Below are positions 40,869 through 51,448 of a stretch of 64,000 nt of DNA, one piece after another (positions within the stretch are counted from its first letter, which is position 1; each line of letters starts with the position of its first letter). The DNA is from Hoylesella shahii DSM 15611 = JCM 12083. Its GTDB lineage: Bacteria > Bacteroidota > Bacteroidia > Bacteroidales > Bacteroidaceae. The DNA lies in assembly GCF_000613445.1 (NCBI RefSeq), contig NZ_BAIZ01000001.1:124001-188000 (forward strand). Reading direction: 5' to 3'. Below the pieces are notes generated by a model. The model ran no database searches. It was given only the letters and a program-made list of their open reading frames with translations, and was not told the origin of the DNA. The translations under genes and the position numbers were made by a program.

Positions 40869-42010
40869 CTATTTGCCGTAAGTGTAATAAAACCAATAAG
40901 TGTTGCCATAAACACTACGAAGAACATTAAAACGTTCGGTAAAGTTTTTGTATTTACCTTCCAAATCCTGAAAATCTTGATAATCTGTCTCCATCAAATT
41001 ATCTGAATAATATGCTACAGGATTAGAACGTTGGTGCATATAGAGCGTTAATGCCTCGCGATAATGCCTAGGAAGTTCATTGTTATTGGGATAATAGAGA
41101 AACACTCTTGCTGCAAATTTATCTAACTGTCTGTCTAACAAGTAACCACACAGCATATAATCGTAAGCCGGTTTGGTGAGTTTATGTTCCTCGGCCCACT
41201 TCTCTAGCGCCCCCTGTGTGATATATTCGTCGTGTGGAGTGACTATAACAAATAGCGAATCGAGTGTTTTTTCATTGAGCGAAAGCCATTTCACGGTCTT
41301 ATCGTTGGGCATCATTGCCTGTGAAGTACCCACCAATGAATAGTCAAAAAGATGTTCGCCCAGTACTCCCTCGCTGGCTAAGGCCAGTGCACGCAATGAA
41401 GTGAGTGCAGAATCGGTTTCCAAATCACGTTTCCCCACCTCCAAAGCCTTCTCATATTGTCTGTTTTTAATTAGCGTTTCCATCACAAGGCGTCGATGAA
41501 GTATACCTTTCACAGCTCCACCATAAGCAGTGACAAACATCAACAAGACCATAAACCACATAGACAAGTAAGGGTAAACAGACATGTTCTCTTCTTCGTG
41601 AGTGGTTTGTTGGCGCTTAATGCAGAACAACAATAGGCAAAGAGCCATCACCACAAGTGCTACCGACACACACAGTCCGGGTAAAAATGCTGAGAAGGGA
41701 GCAACGCCAGTAAAGGCAGATAGCAACATAAGCAAAAGGAACGAGGGACATAAGAGGCCACAAGCAACCTTTTCGACCTTCCCAAAAGCACAAACACGCC
41801 TAATTGAAGCAGTACAAGCGAACCAGTAATGAGCAAACCAACCACCCAACGATTAAGGTAGAGTGGCACTCCCCCAGTGAGACGATGCACCATCAACGCC
41901 AATTCTTGCGCCTGATAAAAGCAAGTATAAGCGATGCTGTAGAGAAAAAAGAGAATGGAGCACAATGCCCTAAAGAGCAGCGCCCCATTCTTTTGTAGTG
42001 AAATATCCAT
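40869..42010 (-). CDS. DUF6057 family membrane protein, frameshifted near 41768
   Basis: The N-terminal frame (from 42010) contains several hydrophobic helices (LFRALCSILFFLYSIAYT, VVGLLITGSLVLLQLGVFVLL). The second frame adds further helices and a long soluble C-terminal part (about 240 residues) with YEKALEVGKRDLETDS and AARVFLYYPNNNELPRHYREAL, helical-repeat-like. One base is missing around AAAAGGTTGCTT on the coding strand. Adding C continues SKR-LACGLLCPSFLLLML. It starts directly after the glgB stop codon. The function is unknown. Confidence 0.75.
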
Positions 42011-44097
42011 TTAGTTTTTTCTTAATACGACTGCCGAACGAGCCGGTATGTATAGCTTGAGCCACTCTTTGCGGTCGGCCACATACAGCGGATCGTAATT
42101 GGTAAGGTGTGTTACCTCATCATCGGCCAGATTATTACCACCAAACTCGCTGGCATCTGTATTCAACACCACATTATATGCTCCCGTTGGAACAAGGAAA
42201 CCATAGTCTGTGTACGAGGTTGTAGGACTGAAATTAAACACAAAAATCAAGTCGCCACGCATAAAAGCCAGAACCTGGTCGCCATCATTATGCCAAATTT
42301 CTTGCACAGGTGTTTTGATAAAGTCTTTTTGACTCTTAATTACCTTGAGCATTTGCTTATCAAAATCGCCTAAATAGTGGTAGTCTAGTTCCTTATTGTC
42401 TACCAAGTTCCATTGTCGACGCGCATATTTATAACTCCACCGTTGCCTTCGCGAGGAAAATCTATCCACTCTGGATGCCCAAACTCATTACCCATGAAGT
42501 TGAGATACCCACCATTGATTGCCGCAGCAGTAACAAGTCTTATCATCTTATGCAATGCAATGCCACGATGAGCCACATCGTTCTCGTCTCCTTTTTTGAA
42601 ATGCCAATACATATCAGCATCTATTAAACGAAACACAATGGTTTTATCGCCCACTAAAGCCTGGTCGTGACTTTCGCAATACGAGATTGTACGTTCATCA
42701 GAACGGCGATTTTTTACTTCCCAAAAGATAGAACTAGGCTTCCAATTCTCGTCAGATAATTCTTTAATGGTCTTAATCCAGAAATCAGGAATATTCATTG
42801 CCATACGGTAATCAAATCCATAACCGCCGTCGTCGATGCGTGCAGCCAATCCAGGCATACCGCTAACTTCCTCGGCAATGGTGATAGCCTTGGGATTTAC
42901 TTCGTGAATTAGCTTGTTGGCCAACGTGAGATAACAAATGGCGTTATCGTCTTGATGTCCGTTAAAATAGTCGCCGTAGTTGGTAAATGCTTCACCTAAG
43001 CCATGGCTATAATAAAGCATCGAAGTGACACCATCAAAACGGAATCCATCAAAATGGAACTCTTCTAACCAATATTTGCAGTTAGAAAGGAGAAAATGTA
43101 TCACTTCGTCTTTGCCATAATCAAAGCAAAGCGAATCCCAAGCAGGGTGTTCGTGACGCTCTCCTGGGTAGAAGAATTGATTGGGGTCGCCAGCTAGATT
43201 ACCCAACCCTTCCACTTCATTTTTCACGGCATGCGAATGAACGATGTCCATGATAACAGCCACACCATGCTTATGTGCCTCGTCAATAAGCGATTTCAAA
43301 TCTTCGGGCGTACCAAAGCGCGACGAAGCAGCGAAAAAAGAACTTACATGATAGCCAAAACTTCCATAATAAGGATGTTCTTGTATAGCCATTATCTGTA
43401 TGCAATTATATCCATCTTCGATGATACGCGGCAAAACAAGTTCTTTAAATTCGGTGTAAGTACCCACTTTTTCGGCATCCTGCCCCATACCAATATGGCA
43501 TTCGTAAATGAGCAATGGCGAAGTATTAGGTTTAAACTTTTTCTTCGACCACGCATAAGTTTTTTCGGGTTGCCACACTTGAGCCGAAAAGATATGGGTT
43601 TGTTCGTCTTGCACCACACGGCGAGCCCATGCAGGGATACGTTCACCGCTTCCACCATTCCAATGCACATGCATTTTATAGAGTTGGCCATGGGCTATAG
43701 CCTTTTCAGAAAGGCGTAATTCCCAGTTACCAGTACCTTCAATACGTTTTGCACGATAGCGTTCGGTCTCTTGCCAATCATTAAAATCGCCAACAAGATA
43801 GATGTCTGTGGCATTGGGAGCCCATTCTCTAAACACCCAACCTTTTGACAATTTATGCAAACCATAATACTCGTGCCCATTGGCAAAGTCGGAAAGCGAC
43901 TTGCGCCCATTACTTGTTAGTTGTTTCATTTTCCACAAGTAATGGTTATGTCTACCTCTTATAGCATCCTCGTATGGTTCGAGGTAGACATCGTTTTTAA
44001 CCAGCCCCATGCGTGCAGGAGCACTTTGTGGAGGCATTGCCGTTTTTTTAGAAGGCTTTTTCGCTTTCTTTGTGGGGTTAGCGTCTTTTGCTGACAT
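42011..44097 (-). CDS. glgB: 1,4-alpha-glucan branching enzyme, frameshifted near 42440
   Basis: It carries an N-terminal CBM48-like domain (GWVFREWAPNATDIYLVGDFNDW) and the GH13 catalytic barrel: HSHAVKNEVEG, DGFRFDGVTSMLYY with the nucleophile Asp, and AEEVSGMPG with the acid/base Glu. CESHDQALVGDKT and LNFMGNEFGHPEWIDFP follow. The break is at AACGGTGGAG on the coding strand. Adding C restores the conserved GNGWSYKYARRQW. The C-terminal beta domain then reads to 42011, about 695 residues in all. It forms alpha-1,6 branches in glycogen. Confidence 0.9.
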
Positions 44098-44292
44098 AGT
44101 TAATACAATTAATATTTACGATTGCCGAGGTGGAAACAGGCTGTTGTTTAGGGGTTATCCGATGAACGCTCGGTTGCCAGTACGGCCTAATGTTGATGGT
44201 TAAACCTTTGTTCCTTTTATATTAGCTTGGCTCTTATCTCCCTTCTAGGTTATCTACAGCTATATTGTTCATCGCTATGCATCGACAAAATC

Positions 44293-44312
44293 GCACTAAA
44301 ATGTTTTAGTGC
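44293..44312. promoter_or_regulatory. 20-bp palindrome downstream of the YhcH-type gene
   Basis: GCACTAAAA and TTTTAGTGC flank a central TG, a perfect 9-bp inverted repeat. It lies about 195 bases upstream of glgB and 30 bases beyond the YhcH-type stop. It could be an operator for glgB or a 3' hairpin; the T-rich arm on both strands fits either. Confidence 0.4.
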
Positions 44313-44342
44313 AATGTTGCAAAGAGGTGAGAAAGAAGGCCT

Positions 44343-44792
44343 TTACATGTTACGTACTTTGAATATTGCCTTTTTAAATGTTGTGTATTGTGATATGCAA
44401 GGTGCGTGAGCATCTTGAGGAAAGAATATCAAAAAACCGCCTACGGGGCATGTTATGTAATGTTGCACTTGACCATTATGGTAGAACGATAAGTCTTTTT
44501 CTACAAAATAGTCTGCCGAAGGTAGTGATGCGAGTGATGCCAAGCCAAACGTTTCAGGTTGCTGAAGCGGTATTTGGATATCAATCATCTGCTGATGGCT
44601 TTCTAATACAGCCTCAGTTTTACTTTTTCCGTTTGCCATTTCAATTTTCAGCAACACGTCTTCACCTTTTATATTATAGCTACCAGGTGCAAGTTGTTCG
44701 AGTTTATTATCCCGAATAAACGCCTCCACCAAAGGGAAAAACGGGTTCAGTGCCACGTATTTTCCAAAATTCTCTAACAAGTCTAATACCAT
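44343..44792 (-). CDS. YhcH/YjgK/YiaL family protein
   Basis: This 149-residue protein is the standard length of the EbgC/YhcH cupin-like family. It has GSYNIKGEDVLLKIEMANGKSKTEAVLESHQQMIDIQIPLQ and GGFLIFFPQDAHAPCIS, where His and Glu would bind a metal. Members are linked to sialic acid and other sugar catabolism, possibly as anomerases or isomerases. Its neighbours here (MORN protein, glgB) do not point to a pathway. Confidence 0.85.
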   Translation of the reverse strand: MVLDLLENFGKYVALNPFFPLVEAFIRDNKLEQLAPGSYNIKGEDVLLKIEMANGKSKTEAVLESHQQMIDIQIPLQQPETFGLASLASLPSADYFVEKDLSFYHNGQVQHYITCPVGGFLIFFPQDAHAPCISQYTTFKKAIFKVRNM

Positions 44793-44850
44793 ATCCTTTT
44801 CTCCTTATTTATAATTGCAGCTTATTTATTCAGGGAACAATCGTTTGGTT

Positions 44851-45971
44851 TTAGTCGTTAAAGCGCTTACCATTTTCGTAATGACCTTTGGCTTTCACTT
44901 GTCCGTTTCTATCTTTTTCAACAAAACGTCCATCGCGAATGCCATTGACATAGGTTCCTTCAAATCTATTTCCTGCTTTATCTTCCTCAATGGCTTTACC
45001 ATGTCGTTTCCCGTCTTTGTACGAGCCTTTAAAACGCGCACCGTCGGCATAATGTATAATCACCTCTCCTTCAACCCGTCCGTTAGCAAAATTGCCTTCA
45101 AACACATCGCCGTTTTTCTTTGTTAGCTTTCCATGTCCATTCTGTCGGTCCTTCTTCCAGTCGCCAACATAAGCGTCACCGTTATTCCATACAAACGTAC
45201 CCTTACCGTCTTTGTCTCCTTCTTGGAAGTGCCCAGTATAACGATCGCCATTTGCGTATTTAAAAATGCCTTGTCCAGTGCGGTCGCCTTGTACGTAATC
45301 GCCCTCGTAAACATCACCATTTTGGAATTTATAGATACCCTTCCCGTTTTGGATATCATCGGTCCAGTTACCCACATATACATCTCCATCGGCATAACGG
45401 TTAGTACCTTTGCCCGAGCGTTGATTGTCTACCCACATACCATTGTAGTTAGAGCCGTCGCCCCAATCAAAAAATCCCTGTCCCGACTTTTTGTCATCGT
45501 TCCAGTTACCATCATAATAAGCCCCTGTAGAGAACGTGTATCTACCTTTTCCCTGACGTTTATCATACGCCAATTGCCTTGATACTTATCACCGTTATAA
45601 TAATTCATCGTTCCCTGTCCATGTTGATGGCCTCGAAACCACAGACCAACGTATTTGTTGTTATTGGCATAATAGCAGGTTCCGTTACCATGTTGCTGAT
45701 CTTGAAACCACTGCCCTTCATACCTTTTACCATCTGTAAAGGTTCGAACACCATACCCTTGGCGTTTACCTTTTACATATTCGCCTTCGTAAGTTTCACC
45801 ATTGCTATACAGCGTGTTGCCCTTTCCATGTGGTTTTCCGCCAGCCATTTCGCCCTTATAAAGCCCTCCGTCTGCTGTCTCACACGAGCCAACGGTAATT
45901 TTCTGAGCAGAAACGCTCAGCGGAAAGAGGAATATTATCAGTTTAAGTATGTTATTTTTCACTGTTCTCAT
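44851..45971 (-). CDS. Exported MORN-repeat protein, frameshifted near 45572
   Basis: A signal peptide (LIIFLFPLSVSAQ, about residue 23) is followed by about fourteen MORN repeats of 23 residues (YxGxWxxxxxxGxGxxxxxNGDxYxG pattern, e.g. GDVYVGNWTDDIQNGKGIY). The break is at AATTGGCGTATG on the coding strand. Adding one base continues GDKYQGNW-x-YDKRQGKGRYTF. Restored length is about 373 residues. MORN repeats form an elongated beta-sheet used for lipid or protein binding. The secreted location implies a cell-envelope role, by inference. Confidence 0.8.
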
Positions 45972-46181
45972 TTTATTGATTGTTGGAAATTCAAAATTAA
46001 GTATTTTAATTCGAACAGCAAAACGGTTTAGTAAAAATTAAGAGTAAAAATACACTCAACAATAAAGAAAATGCATGAAAAACAAGATTAGTGGACTATT
46101 GAAAAGTATAACCATCATCTTTGACCACATAATATTCGCAACAAAAACATCAAGAAAAAGATTACTTTCATTTTTTATTAT

Positions 46182-46231
46182 TATCTTTGCAACATATATT
46201 AATAGGTGTGGAGTATAAAAAAGTGTACTCC
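46182..46231 (+). promoter_or_regulatory. Promoter and leader hairpin upstream of rfbA
   Basis: TATCTTTG at 46182-46189 is a -7 box about 218 bases before the rfbA start. A hairpin follows, GGAGTA (46210-46215) pairing with TACTCC (46226-46231). Next comes a 17-codon frame at 46235-46288 ([17 protein letters not shown]) that could be a leader peptide but lacks other support. Confidence 0.45.
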
Positions 46232-46406
46232 TCTATGGCAGAAGCAGAGCAAAAGGATTATTCTTTAATGCGTGTTATCACCGTTTAGGCCATGTTCATC
46301 AATATCTAACAAGTTGCAGATGGCCGTCCGCAATACGTTGATCCCACACATTCAATTAGGCATAGGAAGTTATTATCGTCCCAAAAACGTTAAACAATTT
46401 AAGCAT

Positions 46407-47285
46407 ATGAAAGGAATTGTACTTGCAGGAGGTTCAGGTACCAGACTCTACCCCATCACAAAGGGGGTGAGTAAACAATTGATACCCATATTTGACAAAC
46501 CCATGATTTACTATCCAATATCTGTTTTGATGCTTGCTGGTATCAAGGAGATATTGATTATCTCAACGCCACACGACCTTCCAGGCTTCGAACGCCTATT
46601 GGGAGATGGAAAGGACTTGGGCGTAAGGTTTGAATATGCCGAGCAACCCAGTCCCGACGGATTGGCGCAAGCGTTTATCATTGGCGAAAAATTTATCGGC
46701 AACGACACTGTTTGCCTTGTTCTGGGCGACAACATCTTTTATGGGGCTGGTTTCACGGGCATGCTTAGAGAGAGCGTTGAAGCAGCAAACAAAGGCAAAG
46801 CAACTGTGTTCGGTTATTATGTTAACGACCCCGAACGCTATGGTGTGGCCGAATTTGATGATAAAGGCAACTGCCTTAGTATTGAAGAAAAACCACAAAA
46901 ACCAAAGAGCAACTATGCTGTTGTTGGATTATATTTCTATCCCAACAATGTTGTTGAGGTGGCCAAGAACATCAAACCCAGTGCAAGGGGCGAATTAGAG
47001 ATAACAACTGTAAACCAAGAGTTTCTTTCAAGACAGTCGCTTAAGGTGCAAACGTTGCAAAGAGGATTTGCTTGGCTCGACACAGGCACACACGACAGCC
47101 TAAGCGAAGCAAGTACCTTTATCGAAGTGATTGAAAAAAGACAGGGACAAAAGATTGCTTGCCTAGAAGAGATTGCATTGGATAACAAATGGATTAACAA
47201 GGAACAAGTAATTGCCTTGGCACAACCTATGATAAAAAACGAATACGGACAATACCTTTTGAGAATTGCCGAGACTTCGAAATAA
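46407..47285 (+). CDS. rfbA: Glucose-1-phosphate thymidylyltransferase
   Basis: The ATG at 46407 gives 292 residues ([18 protein letters not shown]), the usual start for RfbA. An upstream in-frame extension looks non-coding. Conserved segments are [39 protein letters not shown] and [13 protein letters not shown]. It makes dTDP-glucose from glucose 1-phosphate and dTTP, the first step to dTDP-rhamnose and related sugars. rfbB, rfbC and rfbD are not adjacent. A polysaccharide tyrosine kinase follows, supporting a surface-polysaccharide context. Confidence 0.95.
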   Translation: MKGIVLAGGSGTRLYPITKGVSKQLIPIFDKPMIYYPISVLMLAGIKEILIISTPHDLPGFERLLGDGKDLGVRFEYAEQPSPDGLAQAFIIGEKFIGNDTVCLVLGDNIFYGAGFTGMLRESVEAANKGKATVFGYYVNDPERYGVAEFDDKGNCLSIEEKPQKPKSNYAVVGLYFYPNNVVEVAKNIKPSARGELEITTVNQEFLSRQSLKVQTLQRGFAWLDTGTHDSLSEASTFIEVIEKRQGQKIACLEEIALDNKWINKEQVIALAQPMIKNEYGQYLLRIAETSK

Positions 47286-47360
47286 GGGTTTTTACCACAT
47301 CAGAAAAATATAAAAATAACATAACCATAAGAGAGATAGGTATAAGAAAAATCAGATTGT

Positions 47361-49864
47361 ATGGAAGAGAATATCAAAAACAACCAATTGGAAAGCGAAC
47401 AAGAGCCTGCGGGAAGATCGCTTCTCAATTTTCAAACCATTTACATGACGCTCATCCTGAATTGGAGATGGTTTGCCTTGTCGCTAATTATTTGCCTTGG
47501 GTTGGCTAGCATCTACTTGCGATATACCACCCCTATATATCAGGCATACGCAAAACTGCTTATTAAGGAAGAGAACAACACCAGGGGAAGAAACAGTTTG
47601 CAATACAACTCTAACTTGGGCGTAGTGTCTAACTCTACGGGTATCGACAACGAAATGGAAATTTTGAAGTCGAGCTCTATCGCTATTCAGGCTGTTAAAG
47701 ACCTTAAGCTCTACACCACTTATATGAGTGTTGGAAAGGTTACCGACAGACTTATGTACAAAACTCAACCCATTTCGGTTGACATCGACCCCGTTCACCT
47801 CGACATGCTTAACAATTCTATCTCGCTTACCATCACTCGCGAGGGCAAGAATTACCATGTGGAGGGTACATATTACTCAACCAATGCCGAGGCTCCTGGT
47901 AAGCTTATGCCATAGACAAAACATTTACAGCCCTGCCTGCTGCACTTGGTACACAAACGGGTGTTCTTACATTTATGCCCAACTCTTCAACTCCTATGAA
48001 GGATGGCGAAAAAATGTCGGTGCGCATTAGTCCACCTAAGAACGTTGCTACCGGCTATGCTGCCGGACTTAGCATCGCGCAATCGTCTAAAAGCACGTCT
48101 ATTGCTGTGCTCACCATCAACGACCAAAGCCCAGAACGTGCCATTGACTACCTTAAACAATTGGCTATCTGCTATAACAGACAAGCTAACGAAGATAAAA
48201 ACGAGGTTGCTGTAAGAACTGAAGAGTTTATTAATGGCAGATTGGAAAAAATTAACACCGAACTGGGAAGCACTGAAAGCCAATTGGAAAGCTATAAAAA
48301 GGCCAACAAGATGGTGGAACTGCAAATGAGTGCTAACCAAGCGCTCTCTAATAGCGACCAGTACGACCAAAAACTCGCTGAAGCTAACACGCAGATTGCT
48401 CTGCTTAACAGCATCAACGACTATATGAACCAGCCTGCTAACAAATACGAGACGCTGCCCTCTAACATTGGAATCACCGACCAATCGGCCGTATCGCTCA
48501 TCAATAAGTACAACGAAATTGTACTTGAACGTAACCGCTTGTTGAGAAGTGCATCGGAAAACAGCCCCACTGTTACGCCACTTACATCGCAACTCGACGA
48601 CCTATCTAGCAGCATTCGCCGAGCTATGGCTCAGGCTATGCGTAGCATGGACATCCAAAGAAATGCTGTGGCTTCGCAATATGGTAAATACAACACCATG
48701 ATACAACAAACTCCCGAGCAAGAAAAAACGATGAAACAAATCGGACGTCAGCTCGAAGTAAAAGCTGGTTTGTATTTGATGTTACTACAAAAGCGCGAAG
48801 AAAACTCTATCTCCTTGGCTGCTACTGCCGACAAGGGTAAGCTTATCGACGACCCTGCTGTGGTTGGAAAGGTTGCTCCTCGCACAGCTAACATCTATAC
48901 AGCCGCAACAGCCATCGCTTTGGCAATACCCAGCCTTGTGCTATTCCTCATTGCTTTCTTCAGATATAAAATTGAAGGACACGAAGATGTGGCTCGCCTC
49001 ACCCGTCTGCCCATTATCGCCGACGTGGCTGTTGCAAGCGAAACGGCTAAGACAAAAGCCGACATCGTGGTTCACGAGAACAAGAACAACCAGATGGAAG
49101 AAATATTCCGCTCGATGCGTACCAACGTTCAGTTTATGCTGAAAGAAGGTGAGAAGGTGGTTTCGTTCACCTCTACCATCTCGGGTGAAGGTAAAACGTT
49201 CATCGCTGCCAACCTTGCAGTATCGTTCGCTTTGCTTGGCAAGAAGGTTATCTTGGTTGGTTTGGACATTCGTAAGCCTCGCCTGGCCGAGCTGTTCGAG
49301 ATAGACGACCATCGTCATGGTATCACTAACCTGCTCACCAAGTCGACAATTACTGCTGCCGACATACAAGCGCAAACGCTTCCTTCGGGTGTTAACAACA
49401 ATCTTGAATTGCTCATGGCTGGTCCGATACCCCCCAACCCAGCCGAGTTGCTTACAAGAAGTTCTTTAGACGACATCATCGAACAGTTGAAACTCACTTA
49501 CGACTACATCATTATCGACACTGCACCTGTGGGTCTTGTTACCGATACGCTGCAAGTGGGTAGAGTTTCTAACCTCACGATATATGTATGCCGTGCCGAC
49601 TACACGCCAAAAGACAGCTTCGAATTGATTAACACCTTGAACGCAGAAAAGAAATTGCCTAACATCTGTGTTGTTGTTAACGGCATCGACTTGTCGAAGA
49701 AGAAGTATGGCTACTATTATGGCTACGGAAAGTATGGCAAATACGCTAAATATGGATACTATGGACGTTATAGTAAATATGGTCGCTACAACAATTACGG
49801 CAACTATGGCAACTATAGCAACAGCCATTACAGCAACGAAAACGACACATCAGTTAAACATTAA
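47361..49864 (+). CDS. Wzc-like polysaccharide tyrosine autokinase, frameshifted near 47904
   Basis: It has a Wzz-type chain-length domain with transmembrane helices (about 37-56 and 500-520) and a long coiled-coil region. The bacterial tyrosine-kinase domain carries Walker A SGEGKT, Walker A' VILVGLDIRKPRL and Walker B YIIIDTAP. The break at GGTAAGCTTATGCC (AGCT at 47902-47905) lies in the periplasmic part. Restoring a base gives PGK-AYAIDKTFTALPAALG, about 834 residues in all. The C-terminal tail has 17 Tyr in about 45 residues, the autophosphorylation cluster. It controls capsule or exopolysaccharide export. Confidence 0.9.
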
Positions 49865-49877
49865 ACAAAAAATCAAC

Positions 49878-49912
49878 GCGGGTTTCATCGGCATCAGTCT
49901 GGTGAAACCCGC
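49878..49912 (+). terminator. Hairpin after the tyrosine kinase gene
   Basis: GCGGGTTTCA (49878-49887) pairs perfectly with TGAAACCCGC (49903-49912) around a 15-base loop. No long T-tract follows, and the HAD gene begins 15 bases later, so it may be partly leaky. Confidence 0.55.
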
Positions 49913-49926
49913 TAAATATCTAACAC

Positions 49927-50358
49927 ATGACAATAGCAGTAGATTTCGACGGCACCATTGTAGAACATCGTTATCCAGAAATTGGCGAGGAAGTTCCCTT
50001 CGCAACCGAAACGCTCAAGATGCTTATTAAAGACAGACACAAACTTATCTTGTGGAGCGTAAGAGAAGGCGAATTGCTTGATGAAGCCGTAGAATGGTGC
50101 AAACAACGTGGAGTGGAGTTCTATGCCGTAAATCGTGATTATCCCGAAGAAGAAAAGGAAAACAATAACCACTTCTCAAGAAAACTTAAAGCAGACCTCT
50201 TTATTGACGACAGAAATGTTGGTGGACTGCCCGACTGGGGTGAAATCTATCGCATGGTAACAGACAACGTTACATATAAGCAGATAGTAAGAAACGCTAT
50301 TAAAGCCCAAAGCAACCCCGAAAGCTATAAAAAGAAAAAACCTTGGTGGCAATTCTAA
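49927..50358 (+). CDS. HAD-like hydrolase (BT0820-type)
   Basis: This 143-residue protein begins MTIAVDFDGTIVEHRYPEIGEE, the HAD motif I with the catalytic aspartates, followed by LILWSVREGELLDEAVEWC and the late ADLFIDDRNVGG with acidic motif IV residues. It lacks a large cap, so it would act on a phosphorylated macromolecule or small accessible substrate. The small Bacteroides HAD proteins of this type are structurally known but functionally unassigned. It is followed by a good terminator. Confidence 0.8.
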   Translation: MTIAVDFDGTIVEHRYPEIGEEVPFATETLKMLIKDRHKLILWSVREGELLDEAVEWCKQRGVEFYAVNRDYPEEEKENNNHFSRKLKADLFIDDRNVGGLPDWGEIYRMVTDNVTYKQIVRNAIKAQSNPESYKKKKPWWQF

Positions 50359-50429
50359 GTGGTGAAAGCCATTCGCTGCCCCAAGCTGTAGATTATTTCT
50401 AATCAACAAACAAAGCAACAATACAACGT

Positions 50430-50467
50430 AAGCCATGCCTTTTCGATCAACGAAATTGGCATGGCTT
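50430..50467 (+). terminator. Terminator of the HAD hydrolase gene
   Basis: AAGCCATGCC pairs with GGCATGGCTT, and inside it TTTCG pairs with CGAAA, around ATCAA. A TATTGTTTT T-rich stretch follows. Confidence 0.85.
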
Positions 50468-50546
50468 TATTGTTTTAAGTCGTTTTGTGATAGGTATTTT
50501 CTCAACCCATACCTATTTACAGCCTAATCGCTCATTAGTCTAAATT

Positions 50547-51436
50547 CAAATCATTCGCTAGAGCAGTTTGGATTTTGTGTATTGATGAATAAATTGCTTA
50601 TCTTATCCTCGAAAGCATGGTGAACTAGACCAAGAAGAAAAAAACAAACATGAGGCCGACTAGCAAACTAAAGAAGAACAGGAAGCCATAAAACAATATA
50701 AAACGTGCGATAAGCAATATAACAACCGCAAACAGTAAGCTATAGAATTGATAGTGTCAACATGTTATCCCTCTTTTTCTCTTTGTTAACAAAGGTAATA
50801 ATACTTTACAAAACCCACTCTTCATTCCCACCTATTCTAGCGAAAACAAGTGCTATAAAGCATATATTTTTCCCTTATTTTCCACTGTTTGCGCTTTATT
50901 CTACACTGCTTTTGCGCGTATTACATGCATTTTGCACCATTTAGCCCTTCTATTTGCTCGTTAACCCACAATTTTTCACCGTCACAAAAACCATTTTTTG
51001 TTAGTAAAAAGCCCCTTTTTAAGCATTTTTTGGCCCTAAAACTTCGCATTTTTCAACATTTTCGGGGTGATAAGCTTCTCCATTATCTGCAATAAGCAGC
51101 ATTTAGACTTACGTTTTGTAGGAGTTAGCACTGCATTTTGCATGAGTTAGCACTGCGTTTTGTAGGAGATAGCACTGCGTTTTGCATGAGTTAGCAAGGT
51201 GTTTTGCTGCATTTAGCGCGCATTTTGCAGCTTATAGCCCAATATTTTGCCTAAAACACGGTATATTTCATCGAAAACACAGTTTTATTACTTTCATCAA
51301 GCCAACTAGATTTATATCGATTCAAACCTCAGCGAGAATCGTTTATTTGCGAACGAGTGAGGAGTTGGTCAGAAAAAAGCCACTCATAATGTTAAAATTT
51401 ATGCTAAATATTTTACATTTTACATATAACCAACCT
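50547..51436. repeat. Dispersed non-coding repeat element, copy III with extra left module
   Basis: Positions 50547-50740 match 4249-4430 (GCCGACTAGCA, GGAAGCCAT, GATAAGC..TATAAC). Positions 50785-51425 match the whole element at 19292-19926 in the same order, including TTTACAAAACCCACTC, TATTCTAGCGAAAAC, TTTGCACCATTT, the 22-bp array and the CTCAGCGAGAAT end module (51323-51436). Small frames here are not conserved between copies. It lies between a HAD gene terminator and a convergent phosphatase gene, and holds no gene that I can support. Confidence 0.75.
51113..51243. repeat. 22-bp tandem repeat array (element copy III)
   Basis: Units begin at 51113, 51135, 51157, 51179, 51201 and 51223, with a degenerate unit at 51091-51112. 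Most read (G/A)TTTTG then TAGGAG or CATGAG then TTAGCACTGC; the fifth reads GTTTTGCTGCATTTAGC. There are no spacers and the 22-bp period is exact across the array. Confidence 0.92.
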
Positions 51437-51448
51437 CTTCCACGAGAA

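Noticed and set aside
46272-46406. An extended N-terminus of RfbA starting at 46272
   Set aside because: The family begins at MKGIVLAGG; the upstream residues have no homology-like pattern and no better start context.
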